From NCBI RefSeq assembly GCF_011064285.1, contig NZ_CP049332.1:1116001-1180000 (forward strand): 64,000 nt of DNA. Reading direction: 5' to 3'. Every line of letters starts with the position of its first letter. Position 1 is the first letter of the stretch. This stretch comes from Vibrio ziniensis. Lineage in GTDB: Bacteria; Pseudomonadota; Gammaproteobacteria; Enterobacterales; Vibrionaceae. A model generated the notes under the pieces. The model did not search any database and was not told the DNA's origin. It worked only from the letters and a program-made list of their open reading frames with translations. Shown piece after piece: positions 56,409-64,000 of the stretch. The position numbers were made by a program, and so were the translations under genes.

Positions 56409-57110
56409 ATGCGCATATTAGTCATTGAGGACGACTCTGTACTAAGTGAAGCGATTACCTACCGAGTAAAGCGCCTTGGGCATGCTGTCGACCTTGCAAC
56501 GACGGGTTCAAGTGCAGAAACGATGTTGCAACAACAACCTTACGACCTGATTCTGTTAGATTTAAACCTGCCTGATGCCAATGGCGCGACTATTCTCAAC
56601 CACCTGCGCCAGCAGAAAGTTAACACCCCTGTTTTGGTGGTAACTGCTCGTGATCAAGTCGACGACCGCATTCAACTGCTTGATCTCGGCGCCGATGATT
56701 ACATTACTAAGCCTTTTGATTTTGGTGAGTTAGAAGCACGCATCCGAGCCTTGTTACGACGCAGCCAAGGACAAGCTCAAGATGTGCTTGAATTTGGAAA
56801 TGTCTGCTTTGACCACAAAAAGTGCGTCATTCGCATTGATGACCAAGAGTTTGAGCTAAAACAACGTGAGTTTAGATTGCTGGAAATCTTTATGGGTCAT
56901 CCAACTCAGGTGCTGAGTAAAGAAGTGTTAATGGATCACCTCTATAGCTTTGATGAAAACCCTAGCCCTAACGTCATAGAAATCTACGTCGCGCGTTTAC
57001 GTAAACTGTTAAGCCATAGCAATATCCAGATTCGAACCATTCGAGGTTTAGGCTACTTGTTGGAAAAACAGGTGCTAGAAAAGCAACTGCTGGAAAGACA
57101 GGATGGCTAA
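56409..57110 (+). CDS. TctD-type OmpR-family response regulator (second module)
   Basis: A 233-residue regulator. Receiver with EDD (7-9), Asp51 in LILLDLNLPD and YITKPF. The winged helix is at about 125-220 (LKQREFRLLEIF, YVARLRKLL, RTIRGLGYL). ATG 56409 begins the receiver; the longer frame from 56355 is not family-like. It overlaps the kinase by 8 bases. Paralogous to 41850-42521 with similar recognition helices, fitting their similar candidate operators. Confidence 0.92.
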   Translation: MRILVIEDDSVLSEAITYRVKRLGHAVDLATTGSSAETMLQQQPYDLILLDLNLPDANGATILNHLRQQKVNTPVLVVTARDQVDDRIQLLDLGADDYITKPFDFGELEARIRALLRRSQGQAQDVLEFGNVCFDHKKCVIRIDDQEFELKQREFRLLEIFMGHPTQVLSKEVLMDHLYSFDENPSPNVIEIYVARLRKLLSHSNIQIRTIRGLGYLLEKQVLEKQLLERQDG

Positions 57111-58512
57111 ACGCAACACCTCTATTCGCCGCCAACTTTTTGTAATGACGTTTCTTGTTCTAACGCTTATCAATGGAATCGCGATATGGACTGCAACCCT
57201 TTATGCAAAAAAGGCAGCGAACGTTTCTTATGATCGTTTGATCCACGGTGCCGCATTACAAATCATCGAGAACATAAACTTACTAAATAGCCAGATAGTG
57301 GTTGATTTGCCCGTTTCTGCTTTTAAAACATTGGCCTTAGCGCCAAACGATCGTGCCTTCTATGCGGTTACAACCTTAGATGGTCTATTTCTCACTGGTT
57401 ATAAAGATCTTCCTCAACCCTCTGAATTACCTTCTCCGATTGCCGTACAAAACAGTGCGCTACTTACACCCAAATATTACAACGCAGAATACAAAGGTAA
57501 TGAGGTTCGCTTCATCACGCTGTCCAAACAGCTAATTGAGGCGGACAACAGTGAAAACGTTCTGGTCACACTTGGACAGACGACTCTTGCCCGAAGTCAG
57601 CTCGCGAATGAAATGGGTAGCTTCGTTATACAGTTTCTGATCGTGTTTTTTTGTGTCACCTTCTCATTGTTGATGTTCGGAATTTGGCGCGTTTTACGTC
57701 CGCTAAAATCGTTAAAGAAAGCCATCGATTCACGCCACTCAACGGAACTGACTCCATTGAATACGGATGTTCCGGTTGAAATTCGCCCATTATTGGAAAC
57801 CATCAACTTCTTTATGTCTCAGCTCAATACCACCTTAGAGCGCCTTAAACGTTTCACATCAGAAGCTGCACATCAGTTGCGCACACCATTAGCAGGGTTA
57901 AACCTACAAGCACAAAACGCCTTAGTGGAAAAAGACGAACAAATTAGACAAAAGCAACTGTTAGACATCATTCAAAGTAGCTCATTGCTTTCAGAAACCG
58001 TTCATCACTTACTGAATGAAGCATCCGTTACACACAGACTAAGAAGCGAAGCCTTCACTATGATTTCATTAGACACCATCACCAAAGACGTGTGTCGAAG
58101 CCTAGTCATTTGGGCATTGGAATCCAAAGTTGAAATTGAGTATCTGGGCGAGATTGAAGCACACATTTTGGGTGATGAAGTGGCACTGACACAAATGCTG
58201 CGCAACGTAATAGAAAATGCGGTTAAATACAGCCCACAAAACAGCTTAGTGAAAGTCAGCTTATACAAAGATGAAGGTCGAATTTGTTTAAGTGTGGCAG
58301 ACCAAGGTATCGGCATTTCCGATGAAGACAAACAGCACGTATTTGAGCGTTTTTATCGAAGTAAGCACAATCAAACAACAGGTACGGGAATCGGTTTGAG
58401 TATTGCCAAAGAAGTGGCGAACCACCACCATGCCCTATTCCTGCTTGAAGACAATCAGCCAACAGGCTTGATTATTAAAGTGCTTTTCCCCCAAGTGGAG
58501 GAACAAAGCTAA
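57103..58512 (+). CDS. TctE-type sensor histidine kinase (second module)
   Basis: A 469-residue kinase. Transmembrane segments are at about 12-34 and 173-197, with a 2CSK_N-type periplasmic domain between. H-box TSEAAHQLRTPLAGL (His257), N-box RNVIENAVKYSP, DQGIGISDED and GTGIGLSIAKEV. It shares closely similar segments with the kinase at 40456 (for example VVDLPVSAF / EIDLPVSAF). The binding-protein gene starts at its stop codon (TAATG). Confidence 0.92.
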   Translation: MAKRNTSIRRQLFVMTFLVLTLINGIAIWTATLYAKKAANVSYDRLIHGAALQIIENINLLNSQIVVDLPVSAFKTLALAPNDRAFYAVTTLDGLFLTGYKDLPQPSELPSPIAVQNSALLTPKYYNAEYKGNEVRFITLSKQLIEADNSENVLVTLGQTTLARSQLANEMGSFVIQFLIVFFCVTFSLLMFGIWRVLRPLKSLKKAIDSRHSTELTPLNTDVPVEIRPLLETINFFMSQLNTTLERLKRFTSEAAHQLRTPLAGLNLQAQNALVEKDEQIRQKQLLDIIQSSSLLSETVHHLLNEASVTHRLRSEAFTMISLDTITKDVCRSLVIWALESKVEIEYLGEIEAHILGDEVALTQMLRNVIENAVKYSPQNSLVKVSLYKDEGRICLSVADQGIGISDEDKQHVFERFYRSKHNQTTGTGIGLSIAKEVANHHHALFLLEDNQPTGLIIKVLFPQVEEQS

Positions 58513-59624
58513 TGGGTCGAACTTCATTATTTTCTTATGTTTCTCGTGTTTGCCTATCACTAAGTATTGTGGCATCCAGCCTAACGGTTGCATCTGAAAA
58601 ACATATTCTTAAACCCATTTTGGAGACAGGCCGCTTAGAGACCAGTAATAGAGTCATCAACATCTGGGGTGTGGCAAATTATCCGGCTATCGAACCAGTT
58701 TTATTGGACTTTCAAAAGCGTACCCCCGACGTTGCCGTTCATTACACAGAGTTCAATACCAATGAGCTCTACCAACAAGTCTCAAATCTTCACTCGGGAA
58801 GCGTTGACGTTCCCGATCTTGTGATGAGCTCTGCGATGGACTTGCAATTTAAGTTAGTTAACGACGGTTACGCACAGCCCTATGATTCGCCCCAAACACT
58901 TGCTTTGCCTAGCTGGGCTAAGTGGCACAATGAAGTGTTTGGTTTTACCTTCGAGCCAATAGTTATCGTCGTCAACACTGATATTTTAGGCAGTGAAGAG
59001 TTACCGCGCAGTCGAGAACAATTGCTTTCTTTGATTAGAACTAAAGGGCCATTAGTGGATGGAAAAATTGGTTTAAGTGACATTGAAACCGTAGGACTTG
59101 GCTATCTCACTTGGTTTCACGACTCTCAACAATCGCGAACTTATGGTCGATTACTAGAAGCGTTCGGTACGCACCATGCTCAGCTCTACCCGAATAGCTC
59201 CAGCATGCTAAATGCACTACTCAAGGGCGAAATTTTCATCGCATACAATCTTGTGGGGTCTTACGCTTTCGAATGGTCAGAACAACACCCTTGGATAGAG
59301 ACGATTATGCCTACCGACTATACGTCCGTCATAATGCGTACCGCTTTCATCTATCGCCATGCTAAGCATCTCGATTTGGCTCGACAATTTTTAGATTACT
59401 TATTGTCTGTAGAAGGGCAAAGTCAGTTAGCACAAAACTCTAGCTTAATCCCTTTATCAGAAACTGCAGAAGGTAAAAACAGCCGCGCCATTTTGCAACG
59501 TAAACCCCATGGTATTTTCCGCCCAATTCCCTTTGGCTTACCGACGCTTGTACAAACAGATCAAGCCAAGAAACAACTGCTATTGGAAGAGTGGCATAAC
59601 GCCATGTCAAAACACAGTAATTGA
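58512..59624 (+). CDS. Periplasmic binding protein of second TctDE-type module
   Basis: A 370-residue exported protein, signal about 1-27. Parallels 39405-40466 throughout: INIWGVANYPAIEP, SSAMDLQFKLVNDGY, VGLGYLTWFHDSQQSRTYG, MPTDYTSVIMRTAF and a C-terminal PFGLPTLVQTDQAKKQLL. No transporter ATPase or permease of the ABC type accompanies it. It is predicted to be a ligand sensor presented to its kinase, controlling the TAXI-TRAP genes that follow. Confidence 0.8.
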   Translation: MGRTSLFSYVSRVCLSLSIVASSLTVASEKHILKPILETGRLETSNRVINIWGVANYPAIEPVLLDFQKRTPDVAVHYTEFNTNELYQQVSNLHSGSVDVPDLVMSSAMDLQFKLVNDGYAQPYDSPQTLALPSWAKWHNEVFGFTFEPIVIVVNTDILGSEELPRSREQLLSLIRTKGPLVDGKIGLSDIETVGLGYLTWFHDSQQSRTYGRLLEAFGTHHAQLYPNSSSMLNALLKGEIFIAYNLVGSYAFEWSEQHPWIETIMPTDYTSVIMRTAFIYRHAKHLDLARQFLDYLLSVEGQSQLAQNSSLIPLSETAEGKNSRAILQRKPHGIFRPIPFGLPTLVQTDQAKKQLLLEEWHNAMSKHSN

Positions 59625-59726
59625 AAGATTAACAACTGATTGCACATGATTGTTCTTCTTTCTTTAGAAGGAACTTATGCAAGGATCACAAAAGCGAGAT
59701 GTTATGTAAATGTTAATCCGCCATGA

Positions 59727-59748
59727 AAGGTTCATGAAAGGTTCAAGC
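59727..59748 (+). promoter_or_regulatory. Direct repeat upstream of TAXI-TRAP operon
   Basis: AAGGTTCATGA (59727-59737) is followed directly by AAGGTTCAAGC (59738-59748): two copies, period 11. The repeat ends 77 bases before the TAXI start. It nearly matches the pair in front of tctC (AAGGTTATTGC, AAGGTTCATTGC), so it is a candidate site for the regulator encoded at 56409. Confidence 0.6.
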
Positions 59749-59825
59749 GATATATTGCCTCCATGGTTAGAGCGTTATTTAACCATTAAAAATTATAAAA
59801 AGACTATTCCAATAACGAGGCACAA

Positions 59826-60764
59826 ATGAAAAAGAACATCCTACTTGCAACGGCGCTTGCCGCCGCATTGACTTCGACGTTTTCTCTCGCAGCTGATCGT
59901 ATTTCTATCGGTACCGGTGGTACAGGTGGTCTATTTTACGTGATTGGTGCTGGCGTAGCGGAAACCCTTAACAAACACTTAGATGATACAACTGCTCGCG
60001 CAGAAGTGACTGGCGCATCCGTTGAAAACAACCATCGAGTTGCTGCTGGCCAAATGACGCTTGGTCTATCCTCTTCATCGACTCTATTTGAAGCCAAAAA
60101 TGGTCAAGGTCCTTTTGAAAAGACCGGCGCTTTAGATGTCGCAGCTATTTCATATCTTTACCCAGCCGTTCTACAAATCGCGACTATTGATAATAACGGC
60201 ATCAACTCATTTAAAGACCTTGTAGGTAAACGCGTAAGTATGGGGCCTCCAGGGAGTAATGCTGCTGTTATTGCAACGCGATTACTTGAAGAATACGGTG
60301 TCTACGGCGTTATCGTTCCTCGTTTTCTTTCATACACTGAAGGGGTTAAAGCACTAGTGAATGGTCAGGTAGACGCGACGGTCGTGCTTGCTGGTGCACC
60401 AACGTCATCACTTATCGACTTAGATTCTCAGGTAGATATGAAGCTTCTGTCTGCAGATGAAGATAAGGTCAATAACATGATCAAGAAATACCCTTTCTAT
60501 CAAGTTGCCCAGTTGAAAGAAGGGACTTATCCAGACGTTAAACAACCCGTTACCGTGATCAATGACCCAGCGATTCTATTCACTAGTGGAAAAGAAGATC
60601 AGACTAAGGTTTACAACATTACTAACGCGATTTTCTCTCATCTAGACGAATTGAGTCAGGTGCATCCACAAGCTAAGTCTATTCAGCTAGATACAGCACC
60701 GAACACACCTATTGCTTTACACCCTGGTGCGCAAAAGTACTTTGATCAAGCAAAAGCTAACTAG
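59826..60764 (+). CDS. TAXI-family TRAP solute receptor
   Basis: A 312-residue periplasmic receptor with signal peptide ending SLAA. TAXI hallmark RISIGTGGTGGLFYVIGAGVAETLNKH and VGKRVSMGPPGSNAAV are present. It supplies the fused TRAP permease downstream (11-base gap). Known TAXI receptors bind glutamate-like or dicarboxylate compounds; this ligand is not known but may be an aromatic or its breakdown acid. Preceded by the candidate regulator site. Confidence 0.93.
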   Translation: MKKNILLATALAAALTSTFSLAADRISIGTGGTGGLFYVIGAGVAETLNKHLDDTTARAEVTGASVENNHRVAAGQMTLGLSSSSTLFEAKNGQGPFEKTGALDVAAISYLYPAVLQIATIDNNGINSFKDLVGKRVSMGPPGSNAAVIATRLLEEYGVYGVIVPRFLSYTEGVKALVNGQVDATVVLAGAPTSSLIDLDSQVDMKLLSADEDKVNNMIKKYPFYQVAQLKEGTYPDVKQPVTVINDPAILFTSGKEDQTKVYNITNAIFSHLDELSQVHPQAKSIQLDTAPNTPIALHPGAQKYFDQAKAN

Positions 60765-60775
60765 AGGCACTCCTT

Positions 60776-62710
60776 ATGAAGCAGACAACCTTTGCGAGTC
60801 TGCTTCTTCCAACTGATTATTTAGGTCGGAAGGAGCAGCTAGTTGTTTCCATAGTATTCAGCGTATTAGCTGTCAGTATCGCCGGTCTTGTGCTGTATGG
60901 AGCATATTACGGCGGTATCACAGCTCTGCTTTTACGTTCTTCGTTTTTCTCCCTCGTCGCTTGTGCCGCTATGATGTTCTATGCAGCGAAGCAACGATCA
61001 TCTCTCGTACGAGGGAGCTTTTATCTCTTGTCGTTGATAGCGTTAATTCCCGGTCCTTATCTGTGGAATACTTATATCGACATCATCATGCGTGGCGCCA
61101 TGTCTGTACCCGATGATATCTGGGTATTTTTAGCGCTAGTTTTAGTCGTGTTTGTATTTGTAAAGCTCGCGGTTGGTTATACGTTAGTGATACTCATGAC
61201 CACAGCATTTCTCTACGCGCATTTTGGCTATTTGATCCCGGGTCAGTATGGACATGGCGGTTACGATCTTAATCGTCTAACCTCAACGCTGTTACTATCA
61301 ACCGAAGGGGTTTATGGCGTACCGATGGGCGTTGCCGTTGAATACATCTTCTTGTTTGGTCTGTTTGGCGCCATCTTAACCAAAATCGGTACTGGTGAAG
61401 TCTTCGTGGATATTGCACGTGGGTTAACGGGTCGTGTGCAAGGTGGCCCAGGTCTGTCTGCCGCACTTTCCAGTGCTTTACTTGGCTCATTAAACGGAAG
61501 CGCCGTTGCTAACGTTGTTACCACGGGTACTTTCACAATTCCTTTGATGAAACGTGTCGGCTACAGTCCAAAGCTCGCAGGAGCGATAGAAGCCGCTGCC
61601 TCTTCTGCTGGTCAAATCATGCCACCTGTTATGGGCGCTGCTGCTTTCCTTATGGCAGAAATGATCGGTATTCCGTATGCGGAAGTGGCGTTAGCGGCAT
61701 TAGTACCAGCGCTACTCTATATTCTGGCATTAATGGTCTCCGTACGTTTGGAAGCCGGTCGTTTAAATCTTCAACCGGACACGGAAGCGGGTTGGGAGCT
61801 GCTTAAAGCCACATTAAAATCTAAAAGCTATTTGTTGCTACCTCTGTTCGCCTTAGTAGGATTGATGATTGCAGGTAAATCACCAACGCAAGCGGCTGTT
61901 ATTGGTATTGTGGTTGGCCTTGCAATTAGTCCTTGGAAAAAAGCGACTCGTGTTAACTGGATTGACTTAATTGAATCTTGCAAAGAGACACTGACAAACA
62001 CGCTACCGATCGTTGCTGCGGTTGCTTCAGCTGGTATTGTGATTGGCATTCTCAACCTAACGGGTATGGGATTAATGGTGTCGGGTTTGATCATTGAAGT
62101 CGGTGACGGAAACCTATGGAGTGTTCTGCTGTTAACTGCTCTAGCCTCATTCATATTAGGGATGGGATTGCCAACTTCAGCAGCGTATTTGTTACTTGCA
62201 GTGTTGGTTGCTCCGGCGATGACGCAGCTAGGAATGGAAACACTCTCTGCACACATGTTCATCTTCTACTTTGGCTTGGTGTCAGCAATCACACCACCTG
62301 TAGCACTAGCAGCTTATGCAGCAGCCACTATTTCTGGAGCTTCTGCAAATGAAACAGCTGTCGAGTCGATGCGATTGGGTTTTGTTAAGTTACTGGTGCC
62401 GTTCCTGTTCGTCACCATGCCGGGAATTCTGTTGATAGGTGATTCACTGAGTATCTTTATCGCAATTACCCTCGCGTCACTAGCAACAGTTTCTATGAGC
62501 ATTGGTTTCTCTGGTTGGTTGGGTATTCCATTAACTTGGGCAAAACGATTCGGCTTTGTTATTGCAGCAGTGCTGATTGCATGGCCAGAAGCGGCCAGCA
62601 ATTTCGATACTCATATCGTTGTCCTCCGCCTGACAGGTTTAGCTGTATTTATCGCACTTAGCTTTGTGCTAAGTCCGCTTTGCAAGAGATGCAAAACCCA
62701 AACAGCTTAA
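60776..62710 (+). CDS. TRAP transporter fused 4TM/12TM permease
   Basis: A 644-residue membrane protein that joins a DctQ-like N-terminal part (about 1-170) to a DctM-like large part (about 175-620), as usual in TAXI-type TRAP systems. Motifs include GLSAALSSALLGSLNGSAVANVVTTGTFTIPLMK, AGQIMPPVMGAAAFLMAE and GLVSAITPPVALAAYAAA. Terminates at the hairpin at 62733. Confidence 0.92.
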   Translation: MKQTTFASLLLPTDYLGRKEQLVVSIVFSVLAVSIAGLVLYGAYYGGITALLLRSSFFSLVACAAMMFYAAKQRSSLVRGSFYLLSLIALIPGPYLWNTYIDIIMRGAMSVPDDIWVFLALVLVVFVFVKLAVGYTLVILMTTAFLYAHFGYLIPGQYGHGGYDLNRLTSTLLLSTEGVYGVPMGVAVEYIFLFGLFGAILTKIGTGEVFVDIARGLTGRVQGGPGLSAALSSALLGSLNGSAVANVVTTGTFTIPLMKRVGYSPKLAGAIEAAASSAGQIMPPVMGAAAFLMAEMIGIPYAEVALAALVPALLYILALMVSVRLEAGRLNLQPDTEAGWELLKATLKSKSYLLLPLFALVGLMIAGKSPTQAAVIGIVVGLAISPWKKATRVNWIDLIESCKETLTNTLPIVAAVASAGIVIGILNLTGMGLMVSGLIIEVGDGNLWSVLLLTALASFILGMGLPTSAAYLLLAVLVAPAMTQLGMETLSAHMFIFYFGLVSAITPPVALAAYAAATISGASANETAVESMRLGFVKLLVPFLFVTMPGILLIGDSLSIFIAITLASLATVSMSIGFSGWLGIPLTWAKRFGFVIAAVLIAWPEAASNFDTHIVVLRLTGLAVFIALSFVLSPLCKRCKTQTA

Positions 62711-62732
62711 ACAAGATTACAGAGATAAGTAA

Positions 62733-62755
62733 AAGGCACCCTAAGGTGCCTTTTT
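62733..62755. terminator. Terminator after TAXI-TRAP operon
   Basis: AAGGCACC-CTAA-GGTGCCTT (62733-62752) followed by Ts and preceded by As. Convergent genes flank it, so it may act both ways. Confidence 0.85.
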
Positions 62756-62826
62756 GATTAATGGTGATTTAAATTTTACTTCAAGCTCAAATATCAGCTG
62801 CTTAACCTGTTGTCAGGACTTGCTTT

Positions 62827-64000
62827 TTAACGTGTTAAACGAGCCAACATTCGATTTGCTTTACTGATGAAACTTTTCGCTGCTTTTTCAGGAGTTGATT
62901 CACCGTAGTCAATCGCTTGAAGTTCTTCACTGAAAATATCGATTAACTGCGCATTGTCGGTGTACGGCGTTGAGGCGATTATTTGAGGTAAAGATAGTGC
63001 TTGCTGGTAACCAGCAAACGCTAAATTAGATTCGTCTAGTGTGCCTTCACTCTTAAGTACCTTCATACCTGAACTGCTCAACGGTATACCACGAGTTAAT
63101 CCCAATGCTTTGATACCATCCGTGTCGTTAAGCAGGAAGTTTATTAGTTTAGCCGCTTCTGCAGGATGCTTGGAATTTCTCCCCACTGAAAACATCATTG
63201 ACGGACGAGATAGCAGACCTGCGTCTTTAGCACCTTTAGCCATCGGGTAAGGAGCTAGGTCTAAAGTTAGATTGTCTGTATATTTTGTGATAGCGGAATC
63301 CCACATATATACGCCTCCAAACTCGCCACTGAGCCATGGGCGCATTTCGTACAAATTCGCTTTACCATAAGAAGCAAACTCTTTAGTCGATGGGAATACA
63401 TGATTATTCACTTGCTGTACATACAGTTTGAAGAAACTGGTCATCTCTTCAGGAGTGAAGTTAATTTTTCCATCTGTCGACAATATGTCTTTGTTCATGG
63501 TTTGAATCATGTATGAACGATTCATCGCAAACACGTCATGCGCTTCCAAAACAATTGGGAAATATTTGTCACCGAGTTTCGATTGGAAAGCTTTACCCGC
63601 AGCCATGAGTTCATCCCAGTTATTGGGATAAGCTACTCCTGCCTTCGTCCAAGTGTCGTGATTGTAAAAGAAAACGCGTGAAGTCATGCTAACTGGAATA
63701 CCGTTTAACTTATCGCCAAACGTTACTGTGTTTAACGCCGCCGGTGCAAAGTTTTCTAAAGCGATTTCAGGTTTGACCTTTTTAAGATCATAAAAACCAT
63801 TACCGTCTTTAGAAAAGATTGGCATCCAGTTTAAATTTGTTTGCATAACATCTGGTTCAGTGTTTCCCGCAATCTGTGTTGTTAAGCGAGTCAATGCCCC
63901 ATCCCATCCAGTGTATTCAGCTTTTACTTTTATATCAGGATGGGCAGCTTCAAATCGCTCAATAGCTGCATTTGTTGCTTGATGTCGTTCGTTCCCTCCC
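62827..64000 (-). CDS. Carbohydrate ABC transporter binding protein (5' end beyond window)
   Basis: Extracellular solute-binding protein, family 1. The frame is open to the window edge (residues GGNERHQATNAAIERFE, then HPDIKVKAEYTGWDGAL before TRLTTQIAGNTEPDVMQTNLNWM), so the signal peptide is off-window. A TTG at 63894 is internal, not the start. The GGNERHQAT...EYTGWDGALTRL pattern resembles oligogalacturonide-type (TogB-like) receptors, from memory only. Transporter partners would lie beyond the window. Confidence 0.8.
   Translation of the reverse strand, partial: GGNERHQATNAAIERFEAAHPDIKVKAEYTGWDGALTRLTTQIAGNTEPDVMQTNLNWMPIFSKDGNGFYDLKKVKPEIALENFAPAALNTVTFGDKLNGIPVSMTSRVFFYNHDTWTKAGVAYPNNWDELMAAGKAFQSKLGDKYFPIVLEAHDVFAMNRSYMIQTMNKDILSTDGKINFTPEEMTSFFKLYVQQVNNHVFPSTKEFASYGKANLYEMRPWLSGEFGGVYMWDSAITKYTDNLTLDLAPYPMAKGAKDAGLLSRPSMMFSVGRNSKHPAEAAKLINFLLNDTDGIKALGLTRGIPLSSSGMKVLKSEGTLDESNLAFAGYQQALSLPQIIASTPYTDNAQLIDIFSEELQAIDYGESTPEKAAKSFISKANRMLARLTR

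Overview
The window reads as a Vibrio-like gammaproteobacterium (Vibrionaceae). Base composition is moderate and gene density is high. Several families typical of vibrios are present: a PAS-PAS-MCP soluble transducer, a MASE1 diguanylate cyclase, a small RRF_GI-type protein, the LDC/ODC-type PLP decarboxylase and Mqo. No rRNA, tRNA, ribosomal-protein or replication genes were seen, and the content is metabolic and sensory. This would suit an accessory or second chromosome, but that is inference only.

Layout. 1-5.2 kb: an outer-membrane barrel protein cut by the window edge, a membrane diguanylate cyclase, and a redox/metal-type cluster (thioredoxin-like CxxC protein, ArsP-type permease, SigZ-like ECF sigma factor, DoxX protein). 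5.2-16 kb: a PLP decarboxylase, a divergent MocR regulator with a flavin-binding protein, a BdlA-like transducer, MtgA, a CPBP protease, a HAD phosphatase and the pseudouridine pair psuK-psuG. 16-22 kb is worn accessory DNA: an aldo-keto reductase, a MITE-like palindrome abutting a beheaded ornithine cyclodeaminase gene, a TetR/OYE pair with a double operator, a deleted IS200/IS605 element, and a TorD-like chaperone with MsrA. 22-36 kb: mqo, paired alpha/beta hydrolases, an ammonium transporter fused to PAS-GGDEF-EAL, a second OYE with a LysR gene, a small lipoprotein and a frameshifted isochorismatase-family gene.

36-63 kb is the most coherent part, an aromatic-acid island. It encodes 4-hydroxybenzoate hydroxylase (PobA), the protocatechuate 4,5-cleavage pathway (LigAB, LigC, LigI, LigU, LigJ, LigK), a gallate-dioxygenase-type fused enzyme and a TRAP transporter. 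The predicted route is 4-hydroxybenzoate to protocatechuate to 4-carboxy-2-hydroxymuconate semialdehyde to 2-pyrone-4,6-dicarboxylate to 4-oxalomesaconate to pyruvate plus oxaloacetate. Gallate would enter at 4-oxalomesaconate. A divergent LysR protein with two N-terminal helix-turn-helix domains probably controls the pathway.

The catabolic block is bracketed by two paralogous three-gene sensory modules: OmpR-type regulator, TctE-type kinase and periplasmic binding protein. One module sits next to a tripartite tricarboxylate (Tct) transporter, the other next to a TAXI-TRAP transporter. Just upstream of tctC and of the TAXI gene I find the same 11-bp-period direct repeat (AAGGTTCA-like). This suggests that the two paralogous regulators read related operators in front of unrelated transporter families. 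It is the observation most worth following. The window ends in a partial sugar-type ABC binding protein.
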